A DNA stretch of 64,000 nt, from the NCBI GenBank assembly GCA_963575745.1, contig CAUYUJ010022059.1, forward strand, positions 1,413,037 to 1,477,036, given 5' to 3'. This stretch comes from Prorocentrum cordatum (Eukaryota; Sar; Dinophyceae; Prorocentrales; Prorocentraceae). Shown one piece after another: positions 18,366 through 29,440 of the stretch. The translations under genes were made by a program, and so were the position numbers. A model generated the notes under the pieces. The model searched no databases. It had not been told where the DNA came from and was given only the letters and a program-made list of their open reading frames with translations. Numbering within the stretch: position 1 is the stretch's first letter; each line of letters opens with the position of its first letter.

Positions 18366-20539
18366 TCGAGCATTTCTTTAGCGAGGCCCAGACGAAACTT
18401 TTTGTCCCGAGAGCCCTGCGGAGAAAATAAGGTGGTCCAGGCATCCTTGTCATACCTGAAAACGTACCCCCTATGCGAGCGGGAGTGGGTACGGCTGCCA
18501 CCAGAGTGGTCAAAGGAGCGATTCTGAATGACCCAATGCTTGCAATATTGAAACAGCCTCGACGAAAAATCTTCTGGATGTCTTTGCATGTGTGAAACCC
18601 AACTAATAGCAGAATCCAAATGGAAAATAGCCCATGAGACTTCTTTGAACCCCTTGGTTTTACGATTTCTGCGTAAACTGAATTGTTCGGGGGATTCCCC
18701 TGGGAGCCTTTTGAGTTTCAACATGATCCTGATACATTGATTCTGTGCCTTGGTAATCAAATCCGCCGTCGTCTTGCAGGGACCCAGGCAGCACCTCTGG
18801 ATCGTATAATCCCTCCCGCCATGCAGTTAAGTTTAGAGAGGCGTTTAGACATGGGGATATGCTCATTAATCAGGAACCTACTGTTAGCCCAAAAGGCCTT
18901 GTTGATCTGTGAAATACCCTGCTTGACATCTTCGTGACAGGAGCCAGTGGCGGAGAGAATAGGGCCCAGCACCTTGGCCTCCGGTACTTTTCCCGAAGGG
19001 GTCTGACCACTTGTATCCTTGAAAGAAGTAGGGGTATGCCGGGAGGATTTCCCGATCGTCTTTGAGTTTGAGCCGATGTTCATTCCATAGCTCCGACTCT
19101 ACCAGGGCAGTCAGAGTTGCAAGATCTTGTTCCGAGGAAGCCACCACAAAGATATTGTCTGACCAGCTGAGAAGAGCGATCCTGAAGTCAAATCCCAACT
19201 GCTCGCAGCGAATGGAAATTCCCAAAGAAGAATGGGTAATTTTCTCCAGTGTGGAGGCGAAACAATCTTCTACAGAAACGCGCGCCAGTATGCATGCCGT
19301 CCCAGCTCCTTGCATCAACCCACGGTCTCTTTGAATAATCCCAGTGTTTGAGTCCAAAAGTGAAATGGAAACTCGAGGGTTCCTGTGCAACCTGATGCAG
19401 CCCACCGCTAAGAAAAGAGGGACTCCCCGTCCCAATAAACTCCGTAAAACCATTCCATAACGAATCTGATCATGGTGAGCTTTGATATCAGTAATCCCAA
19501 CCATTCCTTTGTTAAAGTGATCTCGCCCATATTCTAAAATGTGGTAGACACTCGTGTGAAGTTCTTGTAATTGTCCACCTTTGCTTAGCCCAAAAATCAG
19601 GCCCTTGAGACCTTTGGACTCAGTGTATGAATCCAGAACTGGCAAAATGGCCCTCGCCACATATGCGTGCCCAATCTTGGCAATAGCAGGCTGAGGAATA
19701 ACAACTCTAGTTTGAGAAGGGGTTCCAAAACCTTTGATCTTGTTACCCAGGTGGCCCCCGAATGTGACGTCGTTCCAGAATTCAGGGTTGCCTAAGCAGG
19801 CTTGTATACACCCCGTGAGCCTTTGGGACCAGCCCGAAACTTTTATAACCGCCGTGCAGGCAAACTCTGTGTCGATCTTTCGGGGGGCCTTGATGTCGTC
19901 CAGCGCGTCCTCTAGCAAGGAAGGGATGATAGGGTCGTCGTAGAAATTGAAAAAACCCAAAGATCGAAGCCAGGCGATGTCCTCCTGGCGCTCCAATTCT
20001 GAGAGTCCCCACCTCTCTCTATATTCTTCAGCAACCAGTGTGGTACAGCGATCCACTTCAAAAATCTTGACTTGATCTACACAGAAACCCAAATGGGTAG
20101 GAGAGACTTGCGGGAGGCCCAGACTCGTTTTCCTTGAGAGGCGTTGAGCGCAACCTGAGCCAATTCACGTTGAAGTTTCGTTATCTTGAGCGCTTTCAGT
20201 AGGAGCTGACCCAAGGCGACCCTCGAGGCTTCGTTAAGTTCGGAGTTGAACCGTGTCCTGAGACTCTTGACCCAAAATGGCTCTTCGGCAAATCTCCTAA
20301 AACTCCTTGGGAGGGCCTGAGTCGCTTCGTAAACCTGTCCCAACATATTTTCCCAGAAATCGAAGGAGAGAGTGAGGTCCCTTGGATCGTGATACCTTAC
20401 CGCACATGAATCATGCTGTTCTTCATCATTTAGACGAATAAGTTCCGCTGATTCGGGAAACAGGCCCTGGGCGATCTTCCTGACCTCCAAAATGTTGGTA
20501 GGAGTCCAAAGGAGCGGTCTTCTCTTACGAGCCCGCTGA
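18329..20539 (-). pseudogene. Reverse transcriptase of the non-LTR retrotransposon, frameshifted
   Basis: RT copies element RNA into DNA at the target. Pre-RT sequence (PLLWTPTNILEVRKIAQG) lies at 20520-20077. After a frameshift near 20090 the core follows (20092-18884): motif A GITDIKAHHDQI, motif B QRDRGLMQGAGTACILAR, motif C LLSWSDNIFVVAS. The second Asp of the usual Y-x-D-D is Asn here; as far as I recall W-x-D-N is common in dinoflagellate RTs. A second frameshift near 19020 leads to the thumb (VLGPILSATGSCHEDVKQ), and a third near 18757 to AQNQCIRIMLKLKRLPGE. The breaks imply a dead copy. Confidence 0.85.
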
Positions 20540-20551
20540 GGGGAGGAGGGA
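20540..20551. other. Right copy of the 12-bp target-site duplication
   Basis: GGGGAGGAGGGA directly after ...CCCGCTGA, the 5' end of the minus-strand element. Confidence 0.9.
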
Positions 20552-21025
20552 GGAGGAATGGGAAGGATGATGAGGAGCATGGGGAGGAGGAGGATGAGCA
20601 GGAGAAGGACGATGAGGATGACGGGGGAAGGAACAGGAGGACGATGAGGAGGAGGGACATAGAGGAGGGGGGGTGAGAAGGAGGGAGCAGCCAGAGGTGG
20701 GCTTGGCCTTGGCCTTAGCTGCCGCCTCGGCCGCGGCCTAGGCGGGACGAGGGAGGCGTAGGGAGAGAGGAGGGGTAGTAGGCGGAGGAGGAGGATGAGG
20801 AGGCGGAGGAGGAGCAGGATAAGGGGTTGCAAATGAGGAGGATAATCAGGACTATGATGATGAAATTGAAGATGAGGATGACGATGATGAGGACGATGAT
20901 GAGCATGATGAGGAGGATGCAGCTGAGGAGGAGAAGAATGGTGATAAGGTGGAGTAGGATGAAGAGGATGGGGAGGACGAGGCTGCGGAGTAGGAGGAGG
21001 AACATGAGAATGAGGATGAGTTTTT
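20552..21025. repeat. Purine-rich GAGGAT/GGA tract, unit 2
   Basis: Paralogue of 5396-5880. Confidence 0.8.
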
Positions 21026-21246
21026 TGGGGGGTCTTGAGCGCCTCTTGAGGGCCTCTGGGGACTTCGGGGCTTTACCTTTTTTTCAATCGCGCCGAGTCG
21101 GCGAAGGGTCGGCCGTCGGGTTCAGGCCGTCGGGGCTCGTATCGGGTAGGCCGTCGGGTTCAGGACGTCGGGGTAGGCCGTCGAGTACGCCGAGCGGATG
21201 GCCGTCGGGTAGGCCGTCGGGTAGGCCGAGCTGATGGCCGCCAGGC

Positions 21247-21891
21247 CTACTTCGGGTCCTCCGCGCCCTTGTCGACCTCCAGCCAGCTGGAAGCCGAGCC
21301 GCCTGCAGGATCTTCCTGCGCAGACGCCAGTGGCGAGACGGGGATCTTGATGTTCGAGCTGCCAGCGCTGGTCGAGTGCTCCATGACGTGGCACATCTTG
21401 TAGCCACTCTGCCAGCCGTCGTCGTAGCCGCTCTTGTAGCCGCACTCCCACCTGTCGTCGTAGTTGTAGGCCTTCGTGTAGTTGTCGGCCTTCGCGTAGT
21501 TGTCCTTATCGTACTCGTGCTGGCGCTCGTTCACCTCGAAGTCGCACTCGCGCAGGCCGCCCTCGAGGTCCGCGTCGACGTAGAGGCCCCACTTCTCGTT
21601 CACGAACCACTCCTGGTCCAACTCGCCGTCCCAGGTCTTCGGGGGCCTGTTCGTCAGCTCGCATCGGTACAGCTTCACCTGGGTCTCGGGGACGTTGTTG
21701 CCCAGGATGTCCTGGATGAGCTCAGCCTTGCAGTCCTTGAGCTTAGGGAACTGCGGCCACGGGTCGTCGCCCGAGATCGGCACGTAGAGCGGCACCCACA
21801 TGCCAAGGTGCGACAAGTAGAACCAGCACTTCATCCTCGTCTCCCTGTTGATCATAAGGTAGTGCACGCCGTGGTGCGGGCCAGTCGCCAT
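21247..21891 (-). CDS. 214-codon Trp/Tyr/Asp-rich hypothetical ORF, unit 2
   Basis: Intact copy of 6090-6734. Differences in the protein are two in HLDTW (now HLGMW), plus A to V twice, H to Y, S to G, C to Y, D to N, V to A and G to E. I counted no silent change. The frame is flanked by the same Pro-Thr encoding 12-bp arrays (21092-21242 and 21883-21957). Confidence 0.5.
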   Translation of the reverse strand: MATGPHHGVHYLMINRETRMKCWFYLSHLGMWVPLYVPISGDDPWPQFPKLKDCKAELIQDILGNNVPETQVKLYRCELTNRPPKTWDGELDQEWFVNEKWGLYVDADLEGGLRECDFEVNERQHEYDKDNYAKADNYTKAYNYDDRWECGYKSGYDDGWQSGYKMCHVMEHSTSAGSSNIKIPVSPLASAQEDPAGGSASSWLEVDKGAEDPK

Positions 21892-21982
21892 CGGGTTCAG
21901 CGTCGGGTTGGGCGTCGGGATGGCCGTCGGGTTCGGCGTCGGGTTGGCCGTCGGCGACGGCGCGGGCGGTGGCGCCCGAAAA

Positions 21983-22004
21983 CTTGAGCCAGAATGTCTG
22001 TATG
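21983..22004 (-). other. Weak candidate relict spliced leader, unit 2
   Basis: Same sequence as 6826-6847; it adds no independent support because the units are recent copies. Confidence 0.22.
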
Positions 22005-22298
22005 CCGCGTGGGAGCCTCTTGGGGGCCTCTTGGGCAGTCTTAGGCCATCTTGGGGCCGTCTTGAGCCGTCTTGGAGGCTTCGTGGACGAACTTGAAGGC
22101 ATCTTGGACTCTCTCGCGGGCCATCTTGGGCCCCATCTTGGACTATCTTGGGTGGACCCGGAGGCCATCTTGGAGGCCATCTTGGGCCAACGTAGCCATC
22201 TTGGAGGCCATCTTGAGCCGCAGGATCGCGACCCTCTGTTGCGGGCCGAGCGCCACGACGGGCCAGAACGCGCCAGGGGGGCCATCGCTATAGTCTGA
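22005..22298. repeat. Satellite block (GGCCATCTTGGGCC type), unit 2
   Basis: Paralogue of 6848-7140 with a handful of base differences. Confidence 0.8.
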
Positions 22299-22362
22299 GC
22301 CCGAGCCATCCCCGACCCCCACCCCGCCCTCGCCACCCGCACGCCCCCCCCAAAAGCAACTC

Positions 22363-22430
22363 CTTCAACGTTGAAACACAAAACATCCAGAAACCTTCTA
22401 AATTGCCAAGCATACTTATCCAGGAGTTTT
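22363..22430 (-). other. Candidate 22-codon exon, unit 2
   Basis: Identical to 7207-7274, with the acceptor side reading TATTTAG instead of GATTTAG. Confidence 0.3.
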
Positions 22431-22867
22431 CTAAATATAAAGATCTCCTCGGGAGAAACCCGTGGCCCATCCTAGCGGTGGCCCCCCTTGGCAGTCTTCG
22501 CCGCGCGCCCCCCCCCTTTCGGGGCCGCTGCTCGGGCACGAAACCGCTGGGAGATGTTGCAGCGATGAGGGCGCATGGGCGGGGCGGGGGGGAGGTGGGG
22601 GGGATGGGGGGGGGGGGGGGGAGACGGAAACCGCACCGAACGCGTTTAAACACGTTTCCCCATACCACCCAATTATGGGGTCGGGGGCGGGGAGGGGAAT
22701 GCGGAGGCTGAGGGGGGGGGGGGAGGAGGAGGAATAGGAGAAGAGGGAGGAGAAACTAAACACAGGGATGGGAACGAAGCTGGAAACGGACCGCGCGCGC
22801 GCGTGGGCGGGGGTGGAGGCGGAGGGCCGGCGAAAGGAGGGAAGTGTTTGCCCGCCCCCGCGAACGT

Positions 22868-24235
22868 TCAGAGGGGGGGCAATCCGCTGCTGGAAGCGCT
22901 GGCCTTCGCGGCCTCCGCCTCGCGCTGCGCCTTGGTAGCGCGGGCCTCGGCTGCCTCCGCCTCGCGCTTCGCCTTGGGGAACTTCACGGTGAGGCGAATC
23001 GTCTCGGCGCGCTCCTGGGGCCATCTATTTTCTCTTGCACCCTACCCCCGCCCCCCCTCCTCTGTAATCCGTCTTCTCCCCAGGGCCTCCAGTCCTATGC
23101 CCGCCATCCCTCATTGTTTCGTTTGCTCCATTCCACCTCCTTCTCCCCCCCTCCTCATCCTTCTGTTTATCCCCCCTTCCTTCTCCCCCTCCTTATCCTC
23201 CTCCACCCCTCCCCCCCCTCCTCATGCTTCCGCGCATCCCCCCCTCCCTCCCTCTTACGACGCCCTTCCAATGGATTCCGCTCCTTCAACTCGACTGGGA
23301 TCACCACGTGGATGTTGCCCGACATGACCATCGTGATCGCGGGGCTCTCCTAACAATTGCGAGTACAAGGATGAGCGCTACATGGGGGAAGGATCAGGGA
23401 GGCATTGGGGGGTGCGTGTGTGCGTGCGTGTGCGTGTGCGTGTGCGTGTGCGTGCGTGTGTGCGTGTGCGTGCGCGTGCGTGCGCGCGCGGGGTGGGTGG
23501 GGCTGGGGGGGGCGGCGGGGGATTGCGTTATGAGGGGGGTGCGAGGAGAGGGGTGGGATAGGGATAGGGGGGGGACAGAGAGAGAGATGGGGAGGGAAGG
23601 GAGGAGAGCGAGGCGTGGACGGGATACATAACATACACATAGAGGAGGCAAACGAGGGTCTCCTGCACTGGCGACTGCATGGGGTCTCCGCCGTACACGT
23701 CCTGATGTCGGCCCCGCTCGTGCACAGGGTGTCTGGGGAGGCATTGGGGGGGGGGCGGAGAGAGAATGCGAAGGAGAAGGAGGATAAGGGAAGGATTAGA
23801 CGAAAGAGGAGGAGGATAAGGAGGCGGGCCTTCGTCGACGGTCACCTCCGTCACGGGAACGTGCTCGGTGTTCGTGGGCGGCGGGCCCTGGGGCGCCTCC
23901 GCCTTCAGGAACTTCTCGGGCGGAGGGCCGCCGGGTGGTCTCGGGAGCTTCGGCGGAGGGCCCCTGGGGGGTCTCGCCTTCTGGAGGGTCGGCGTCTGCT
24001 CGGCCTGCTCGGGCGCCTTCCCTTGCTCGGTCTGCTGGGGCGCCACCTTCTTCTCGGCCTCCCCCTGGGGCTCAACCTTGCCCTCGGCCTTGTCCTCGGC
24101 CGTTGCGTCGTCCATTCGGGACCTCTTGGGGCGGAGCATGTTCTCGGGGGGCAGCGGAGGGGGCGCCGTCGCCGGCGCTGGCGTCGGGATTGGCGCCGGG
24201 CCGGGCACCTTGCCGACCATGGCGGGGTGCTCCAT
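22868..24235 (-). pseudogene. Pro/Lys-rich coiled-coil gene, unit 2 (frameshifted)
   Basis: Exons correspond to 24235-23830, 23732-23639, 23349-23284 and 23014-22868. Exon 2 is one base shorter than in unit 1 (CCTGATG for CCTTGATG near 23702), which breaks the frame through the Cys-containing segment. Exon 1 keeps its frame with about a dozen substitutions, and exon 4 has S to P, S to R and G to S changes. Splice sites are conserved. If the missing base is an assembly error, the gene would be intact. Confidence 0.55.
23412..23496. repeat. (GTGCGT)n microsatellite in an intron, unit 2
   Basis: Paralogue of 8250-8340. Confidence 0.9.
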
Positions 24236-24305
24236 GCGCGGCGCCCCCGAGCCTGCAGGAGGGGGGGGGGCATTTTTGGCGTGTCGCCCACCATCTCTGC
24301 AACCG

Positions 24306-24326
24306 CTTGAGCCACAGAATGGCTCG
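24306..24326 (-). other. Candidate relict spliced leader, unit 2
   Basis: The minus strand reads CGAGCCATTCTGTGGCTCAA then G. This equals the SL with one base lost after CG and about two bases added in the central T run. It lies 12 bases before an ATG (24294) that begins MVGDTPKM. Confidence 0.42.
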
Positions 24327-24804
24327 AAGGATGTTTAGGGCGGGCCTCGGGTTTCGCAGGTAAGTTGGCGATGACGGGGATATCATGTAAGTACATGTGG
24401 AGGTTGATGGGGTGGCGGGCTGATGAACTGACGCAGGCCTGTGCTATAGGCGAGAGGGGGGTGGCGCGTTGACATGTGCGATCGTTGTCTAGTTGTTGGA
24501 ACGATGGCGAGCTGATGGGGCGAGGGGGGGGGGATGATGAGGGAGCGGATGCGGGAGAGCGACGTTTGGCGTATCATAACACGACAGGGAGGGGGGGGGC
24601 GAGGAGGACGAGGAGGAAAGCGCGAAGTGGGAGAGGGGGGAGGGGGCGAATGGAGGAGGATAAGGAGGATGATAAGGAGAAGGAGGAGGAATGGGAGGGG
24701 GGGGGAACGGAGGAGGAATAGAAGGAGGAGAAGGATGAGGAGGAGGATAAGGAGGAGAAAGATAAGGAGAAGGAGGACGTAGGCAGGAGAGGATTACTCT
24801 TGCG

Positions 24805-25275
24805 CTAGTTGGCAGCGCGAAACGCATCCACTTCGTCATGGGCAAAGCTGCCCCCGACCAGGCCGCCGCGCGGCACGATCAGCCCCTGCTGATCAGTCAC
24901 TAAAGTTTCGCACGAGCTCGAAATCCACCGCCCCAAAATCGGGGCGCCAGGACCTCCACCCCATACATGTTGCTTTCAATGGGCCCTCGTCCTAACCAAG
25001 TGTGGGTCGCAAAGCGTGCTTTATACCTACCGATCCTCCACCGCTCAGCTATTTTCTTACTGAAAATCAAAACGTGCGAGCCTATGCTAATGTTCCCTGC
25101 GACGGCGGACATGAACCGCATGAAGTCCTCGCACATATAGCACCAAAGCACACGCGGGTTCATGTGCTGGGCGCTCTCGCCCAGGTGATGCATATAGTGA
25201 TGTTTGTTGACGGTGCTCCACTTTTTCTTGAGCGATGCTTGGACCAGGGGCGCGAGCGCGCCATAGTTTTTTTTT
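24805..25275 (-). pseudogene. Transposase-like C-terminal fragment, unit 2
   Basis: Paralogue of 9670-10137 with the frame open to the breakpoint (NYGALAPLVQASLKKKW upstream of NKHHYMHHLGES). Beyond 25275 the sequence changes to T/TAA/poly-A, so the gene is truncated at the same base as in unit 1. Confidence 0.5.
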
Positions 25276-25305
25276 GTAATAATAATAATAATCATAATAA
25301 TAATA

Positions 25306-25368
<63 letters not shown>
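25276..25368. repeat. (TAA)n followed by a 61-nt poly-A run
   Basis: TAA/AAT triplets run from about 25277 to 25307, then uninterrupted A from 25308 to 25368. It lies exactly at the end of duplication unit 2. Confidence 0.95.
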
Positions 25369-25371
<3 letters not shown>

Positions 25372-26319
25372 GACCCGCCCTCGCAGCATCGAGCGGCGGC
25401 GCAGCACGGGGGCGCGGCACGGAGCCCGTCGACGCAGCGCTGAACGGCCCGCGCGCGCGCCGCCGTGCGCTCAGCGGCTATATGACTCGGTGAGAATACT
25501 GCTGGTTCCCGATTGACAGCGCGAGGCTGTTTGCAATGCGCGGGGTTCGATGGGATTCCAGCGGCTGGCAGTCCTTCGCAGCAAGTGCAGAGTAGACTCT
25601 GGATTATAAGCCAATGGAGAGGGTGACGATTTCGCCCGTTCCAACGCGTGGTGCCACGTCGATCAGGGTTCGCAGCCATTACGATGCAAACAGGAGGTTA
25701 AGTATTATATACATCAAGTAAGCAGGAATTCGAATGGTCTGGTAATGGTTTGCTGCAGTTACGATGGGACCAACCTGGTTCTGTTATGATTACTAGGGTT
25801 ATATAACGTAGACCATGATGTTCGCTACGGTTTTCACGAATGGCAATTGAAATCGCGTCGGTTGGTATATTGTTGTGAGTTTAACAACGTATACAACGTT
25901 AACCATCTGGTTGGGGAACGATTCCAATGATTTCAGCTGACGGCATGATCATTGGTGCAGCTTTACAAGAGTTACGACGTAAACAAGTGGGTAGTCATGG
26001 GTTGTCCTGGGTTGACCGTGGTTTGCTGCAGTCTTCATAAGAACATATGGTTCGGTTGCGGTTACAACCATTTCAGTGCAGATCATGCGGCCTGCTTCCA
26101 GTTTACAGCGATTTCAATGTACATCGCGTGGTTCAATAGGGTTGTTACAAATTCTGCACTATTGCTCGGTCTCTGGAATGTTTCCAACGCGTGCGATGTA
26201 GAAACTTCTGTTCGGATGCAATTGCATCGACTGCAGGTGGGTGTATGATATTACATTGTATAGCCTGCGGTTATGTAGGAGTTGCGTTAATTATACTTAG
26301 GCATGGGGGGGCGTTGAAT
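25369..26319. other. AT-richer unique DNA, no gene seen
   Basis: About 950 bases of lower GC content. Phrases such as TGGTTTGCTGCAGT (25746 and 26018 areas) and GGTTACAACC recur loosely, but no clear repeat unit, ORF or RNA gene is seen. Confidence 0.5.
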
Positions 26320-27300
26320 GCTTTCCGCCTGCAGCGCGCGCGCCGCTTGGCGGCGGGCGCGCGCCGCCAATCGAGATCGCGGCGCCGCCCCTGGCGGGGG
26401 GGGGGGGCGCCATCGACCGTGGCCGCTCGTCGGGGCGACGGCTGCGACCGCGCCAATTTCGACGCACCGTTCGCGGGGTCCGCGGCCCATCGGCCGCGGG
26501 CGCGCGACGGCGCCGCGCCGCGTCGGCGCGCTTCTCAAAACCCCGCGCGGAGCGCATGTTGCAGCCGCGCGGCGGCGCCGCGCTATATCGGCGCGTCAAT
26601 CGCACGGTCGCGGCTCCGCGCTCGCGCCCCGTCCGCGGCCCCAGCGGCCGCGGCCGCGCGGCGGCGTTGCGCCCGATCGCGCGACGGCCGCTCGCCCTGG
26701 CGCGAATTCGCCGCGACGACTGCGGCGCTTCGCGTCAGGGCGCCCGCTTCGGCGCGCCCCTGGCCTAGGTCGCGGCGCCCCGAGGGGGGGGGGGGCGCCG
26801 TCGGCCGCGACCGCGCGTCGGCGCCGAGCCCGTCTGCCCCTCGGCGCGGCCGCGGCCCTGGCCCCCGACGGCTGAGGCCGCGCTGCGGCGCCGCGCCAAC
26901 GCCCGCGAAGCCCGCGGCCCATCGGCCGCGGCCGCGCGACGGCGCCGCGCCTCATCGGCGCGCCCTTCGCCCCTTGCGCGCCCCCCCCCCCGCCCGCCCC
27001 CGCCGCCGCGCGTCGCAACATCTGCGCGCGCATCTCAGAGCCCCGCGCGGAGCTCCGCTGCTGCCGCGCGGCGGCGCCGCGCTATGTCTTCGCGCGGGTC
27101 GCGGGCCCGCGCTCGCGCCCTATCCGCAGCCCCAGCGGCCACGGCCGCGCGGCGGCGTTGCGCCCGATCGCGCGACGGCCGCTCGCCCTGGCACGGGTGC
27201 CGCGAAGACTGCGGCGCCTCGGCTGGCGCGCGAAACCCGCGAATGCGGCGCCGCTTGCAGAGGTAGTTTGGAGCCGCGGCGGCTCAGCACAACGCGGCAA
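26320..27300. repeat. Two imperfect copies of a ~505-bp extremely GC-rich unit
   Basis: 26535-26740 matches 27040-27240 (shared CCCCGCGCGGAGC, GCGGCGTTGCGCCCGATCGC, CGGCCGCTCGCCCTGG), and 26380-26530 matches parts of 26780-26990. A long plus-strand Arg/Ala/Pro frame here is a composition artefact. Confidence 0.7.
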
Positions 27301-27444
27301 ATGAGGCTTGCGCGGGCCGCGGGCGCAGAGGCCCCATGGCGGGCGCATGCCGAAATCGAGGGGGGGGGGGGGGTGTGTCAGAGGACCCCGTATCTCACCT
27401 CACTTTAAGAACGAGTAAGAGTGAGACACGCAGGATTCCGCCGC

Positions 27445-27581
27445 AGCAGTATAGTAGTAGTTAATATAGTATTCGTAGCAGTGGTAGTGATAGTAATAGT
27501 AGTAGTAGTAGTAGTAGTAGTAGGAGTAGTAGTGGTAGTAGTAGTTGTAGTAGTAGTAATAGTAGTAGTAGTAGTAGTAGC

Positions 27582-27625
<44 letters not shown>

Positions 27626-27938
27626 TAGTAGTAATAGTAGTAGTAGTGGTAAATGTCGCCGTTCGTGGCCGTGTTGGTAGTAGTAGTAGAAGTAGCAGTA
27701 GTAGTAGTAGTAATAATTATGGTAAGTGTTGTTGTAGGAGTAGTAGTAACAGTAGTAGTAAAAATCGTGGAAACCGTGGAAGTAGTAGTAGTAGTAGTAG
27801 TCGTCGTCGTTGAAATAGTAGTGCTAGTAATACTAATGGGAGGAGTAGGAATACTAGTCGTAGTCGTAGTCGTAGTAGTAATAATCGTAATAACAGCCGT
27901 AGGTGAAGTAGCAATAGTTCTCGTAGTAATACTCAAAC

Positions 27939-27986
<48 letters not shown>

Positions 27987-28042
27987 TAGTCGTAGAAGTA
28001 GTAGTAGTAGTAGTAGTCGTAGTCGTAGTAGTAGTAGCAGTG

Positions 28043-28084
<42 letters not shown>

Positions 28085-28183
28085 CTAGCCGCAGTAGTCG
28101 TAGTAGTATCCGCCGTAGTAGTAGTTGTAGTAGTAATAGTATTAATATCATAGTCGTAGTCGTAGTAGTAGTAGTAGTAGTAA

Positions 28184-28219
<36 letters not shown>

Positions 28220-28310
28220 GAGTAGTAGTATAGATTTCCATTATACTAAGTATAGTAGTAGTAGGTGTTGTAGCAGTGTAGTATAGTAGTCGCAGAACAA
28301 GCAGCAATAA
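27445..28310. repeat. (GTA)n microsatellite, ~0.85 kb, interrupted
   Basis: Long GTA/TAG runs with scattered substitutions. Poly-Val or poly-Ser/Leu frames are rejected as genes. Confidence 0.95.
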
Positions 28311-28314
28311 TAAT

Positions 28315-28680
28315 TTAGTCGTCTCATTTCGGGCGCCCCGCGTCTCATTTCGGGGTGCCCATGTCACATTTCGGGGGGGGGGGCATGCCTCATGCCCCCT
28401 GTTCAGATCATCCCATGTCCCATTTCGGGTGGCCCGTGTCCCACTTTCGGCGCCCCTCGGGGCCCCTATGTCCCATTCCGTGGGTCGCTGAAAACATGTA
28501 GATTCGACAGGGTAAGACGCTGCTAAGCAATATTTAAGCACACCCGCGCTAAGATTGCATTGATTTCATGTGTTCGTGCGTAGGGTTTCGTTTGGGTTGT
28601 GACCAATAACAACAAATTTAATCACACTTTGTCGCGTTTACATGTAATCATGAACGATAAAACAAATTGATGTCCGCGTT
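28315..28680. repeat. Diverged 'CCCATTTCGGG' repeats, then unique DNA
   Basis: 28320-28490 contains six loose copies of GTCCCATTTCGG(G/C)GC related to the 32-bp array downstream. 28500-28680 is unique with no gene. Confidence 0.55.
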
Positions 28681-28870
28681 TTGGTGTCCCTCCGTGTCCC
28701 CCCGTGTCCCCCCGTGTCCCTCCGTGTCCCTCCGTGTCCCTCCGTGTCCCTCCGTGTCCCTTTTGCGTGTCCCTAAATGTCCTTCCGTGTCCCTAAATGT
28801 CCTTCCGTGTCCGTAAATGTCCCTCCGTGTCCCTAAATGTCCCTAAATGTCCCTCCGTGTCCCTCCGCGC
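28680..28870. repeat. 10-bp tandem array (TCCCTCCGTG)
   Basis: About 18 units; the reverse complement (CACGGAGGGA) is the same family as 949-1110 and 30975-31975. Confidence 0.9.
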
Positions 28871-28916
28871 CCCCTTTTGCGCCCCCCCCCCCCCCCTTCC
28901 CCCCCAAGAGGTGCAA

Positions 28917-29044
28917 TGTCCCACTTTCGGCGTCGGACGAAAAATCGGTGTCCCACTCTCGGCGTCGGCCGAGCAATCGATGTCCCACTTTCGGCGTCGG
29001 GCGAGCAATCGATGTCCCACTTTCGGCGGCGAGCGAAACAATTA
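28917..29044. repeat. 32-bp tandem repeat, 4 units
   Basis: Units start at 28917, 28949, 28981 and 29013, each beginning TGTCCCACTYTCGGCG and ending GCAATCGA or similar. There are no spacers, so this is not a CRISPR array. Confidence 0.85.
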
Positions 29045-29440
29045 TGCTTCTCGGCCCCCGAAACATTTGAAGTCCAAGTTTCGGCGACGCGCCTCCGAAT
29101 AATTCGGTGTCCAACTTCAGATGTCGCGGGCGACGGCTCTTACAGTTTCCTAGGGACTGCGCGTGCTAACTTTACATACGTTGCATTATGAAGCCAATTG
29201 TGGTATACTGAGTTGCCTCGCAGTATAACGCGTTTGCTCGCAAGGTTAGCATATGGTATGATTCAGCTACGCCTGGGTCCTCACATTGCAACCACCTTGC
29301 ATAGTATTGGTATAAGTTGGCTGACAATTGCTTAAACCTATATGGCTTCGTTTGGTGTCCGCACGTGCCCGCGAATGCCACCGCGCATCCCCCCGCGCCC
29401 CCATGCGCATCCTTCATGTGCGCGCGCGCGTACATACCAA
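29045..29440. other. Unique DNA, no gene seen
   Basis: One degenerate 32-bp-like unit near 29105; otherwise no repeat or convincing ORF. Confidence 0.4.

Larger units (their letters stand above)
13678..20539 (-). mobile_element. Non-LTR retrotransposon, 6,862 bp, degenerate
   Basis: The element is bounded by identical 12-bp duplications and absent from the paralogous site in unit 1. It has no long terminal repeats. Its 3' end (left, 13678-13691) is a microsatellite tail, TCATCATCATCA on the coding strand, as in non-LTR elements that end in simple repeats. The 5' end (20539) begins directly in a frame upstream of the RT, and no endonuclease domain was recognised, so it is probably 5'-truncated. 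Coding pieces in order on the minus strand are 20539-20077, 20092-18884 (RT), 19083-18757, 18760-18329, 18365-17088, 16498-15479 and 14886-14560. Adjacent pol pieces overlap in different frames, so the element is inactive. Confidence 0.9.
10154..25275. repeat. Tandem segmental duplication, unit 2 (with nested retrotransposon)
   Basis: 10154-13677 pairs with 1795-5395 and 20540-25275 pairs with 5384-10137. The intervening 13678-20539 is absent from unit 1. Removing it restores a unit of about 8.26 kb. Confidence 0.92.

Noticed and set aside
13678-20539. LTR retrotransposon or DNA transposon
   Set aside because: No terminal direct or inverted repeats; the simple-repeat tail, 12-bp duplication and RT type fit a non-LTR element.
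26191-27408. 405-codon Arg/Ala/Pro ORF
   Set aside because: It opens in extremely GC-rich repeated DNA where stops are rare on either strand; no motif or codon signal.
27421-28541. Poly-Val, poly-Ser and poly-Leu ORFs
   Set aside because: Translations of the (GTA)n microsatellite.
28917-29044. 32-bp repeats as a CRISPR array
   Set aside because: Units are contiguous without unique spacers, and the window is eukaryotic.
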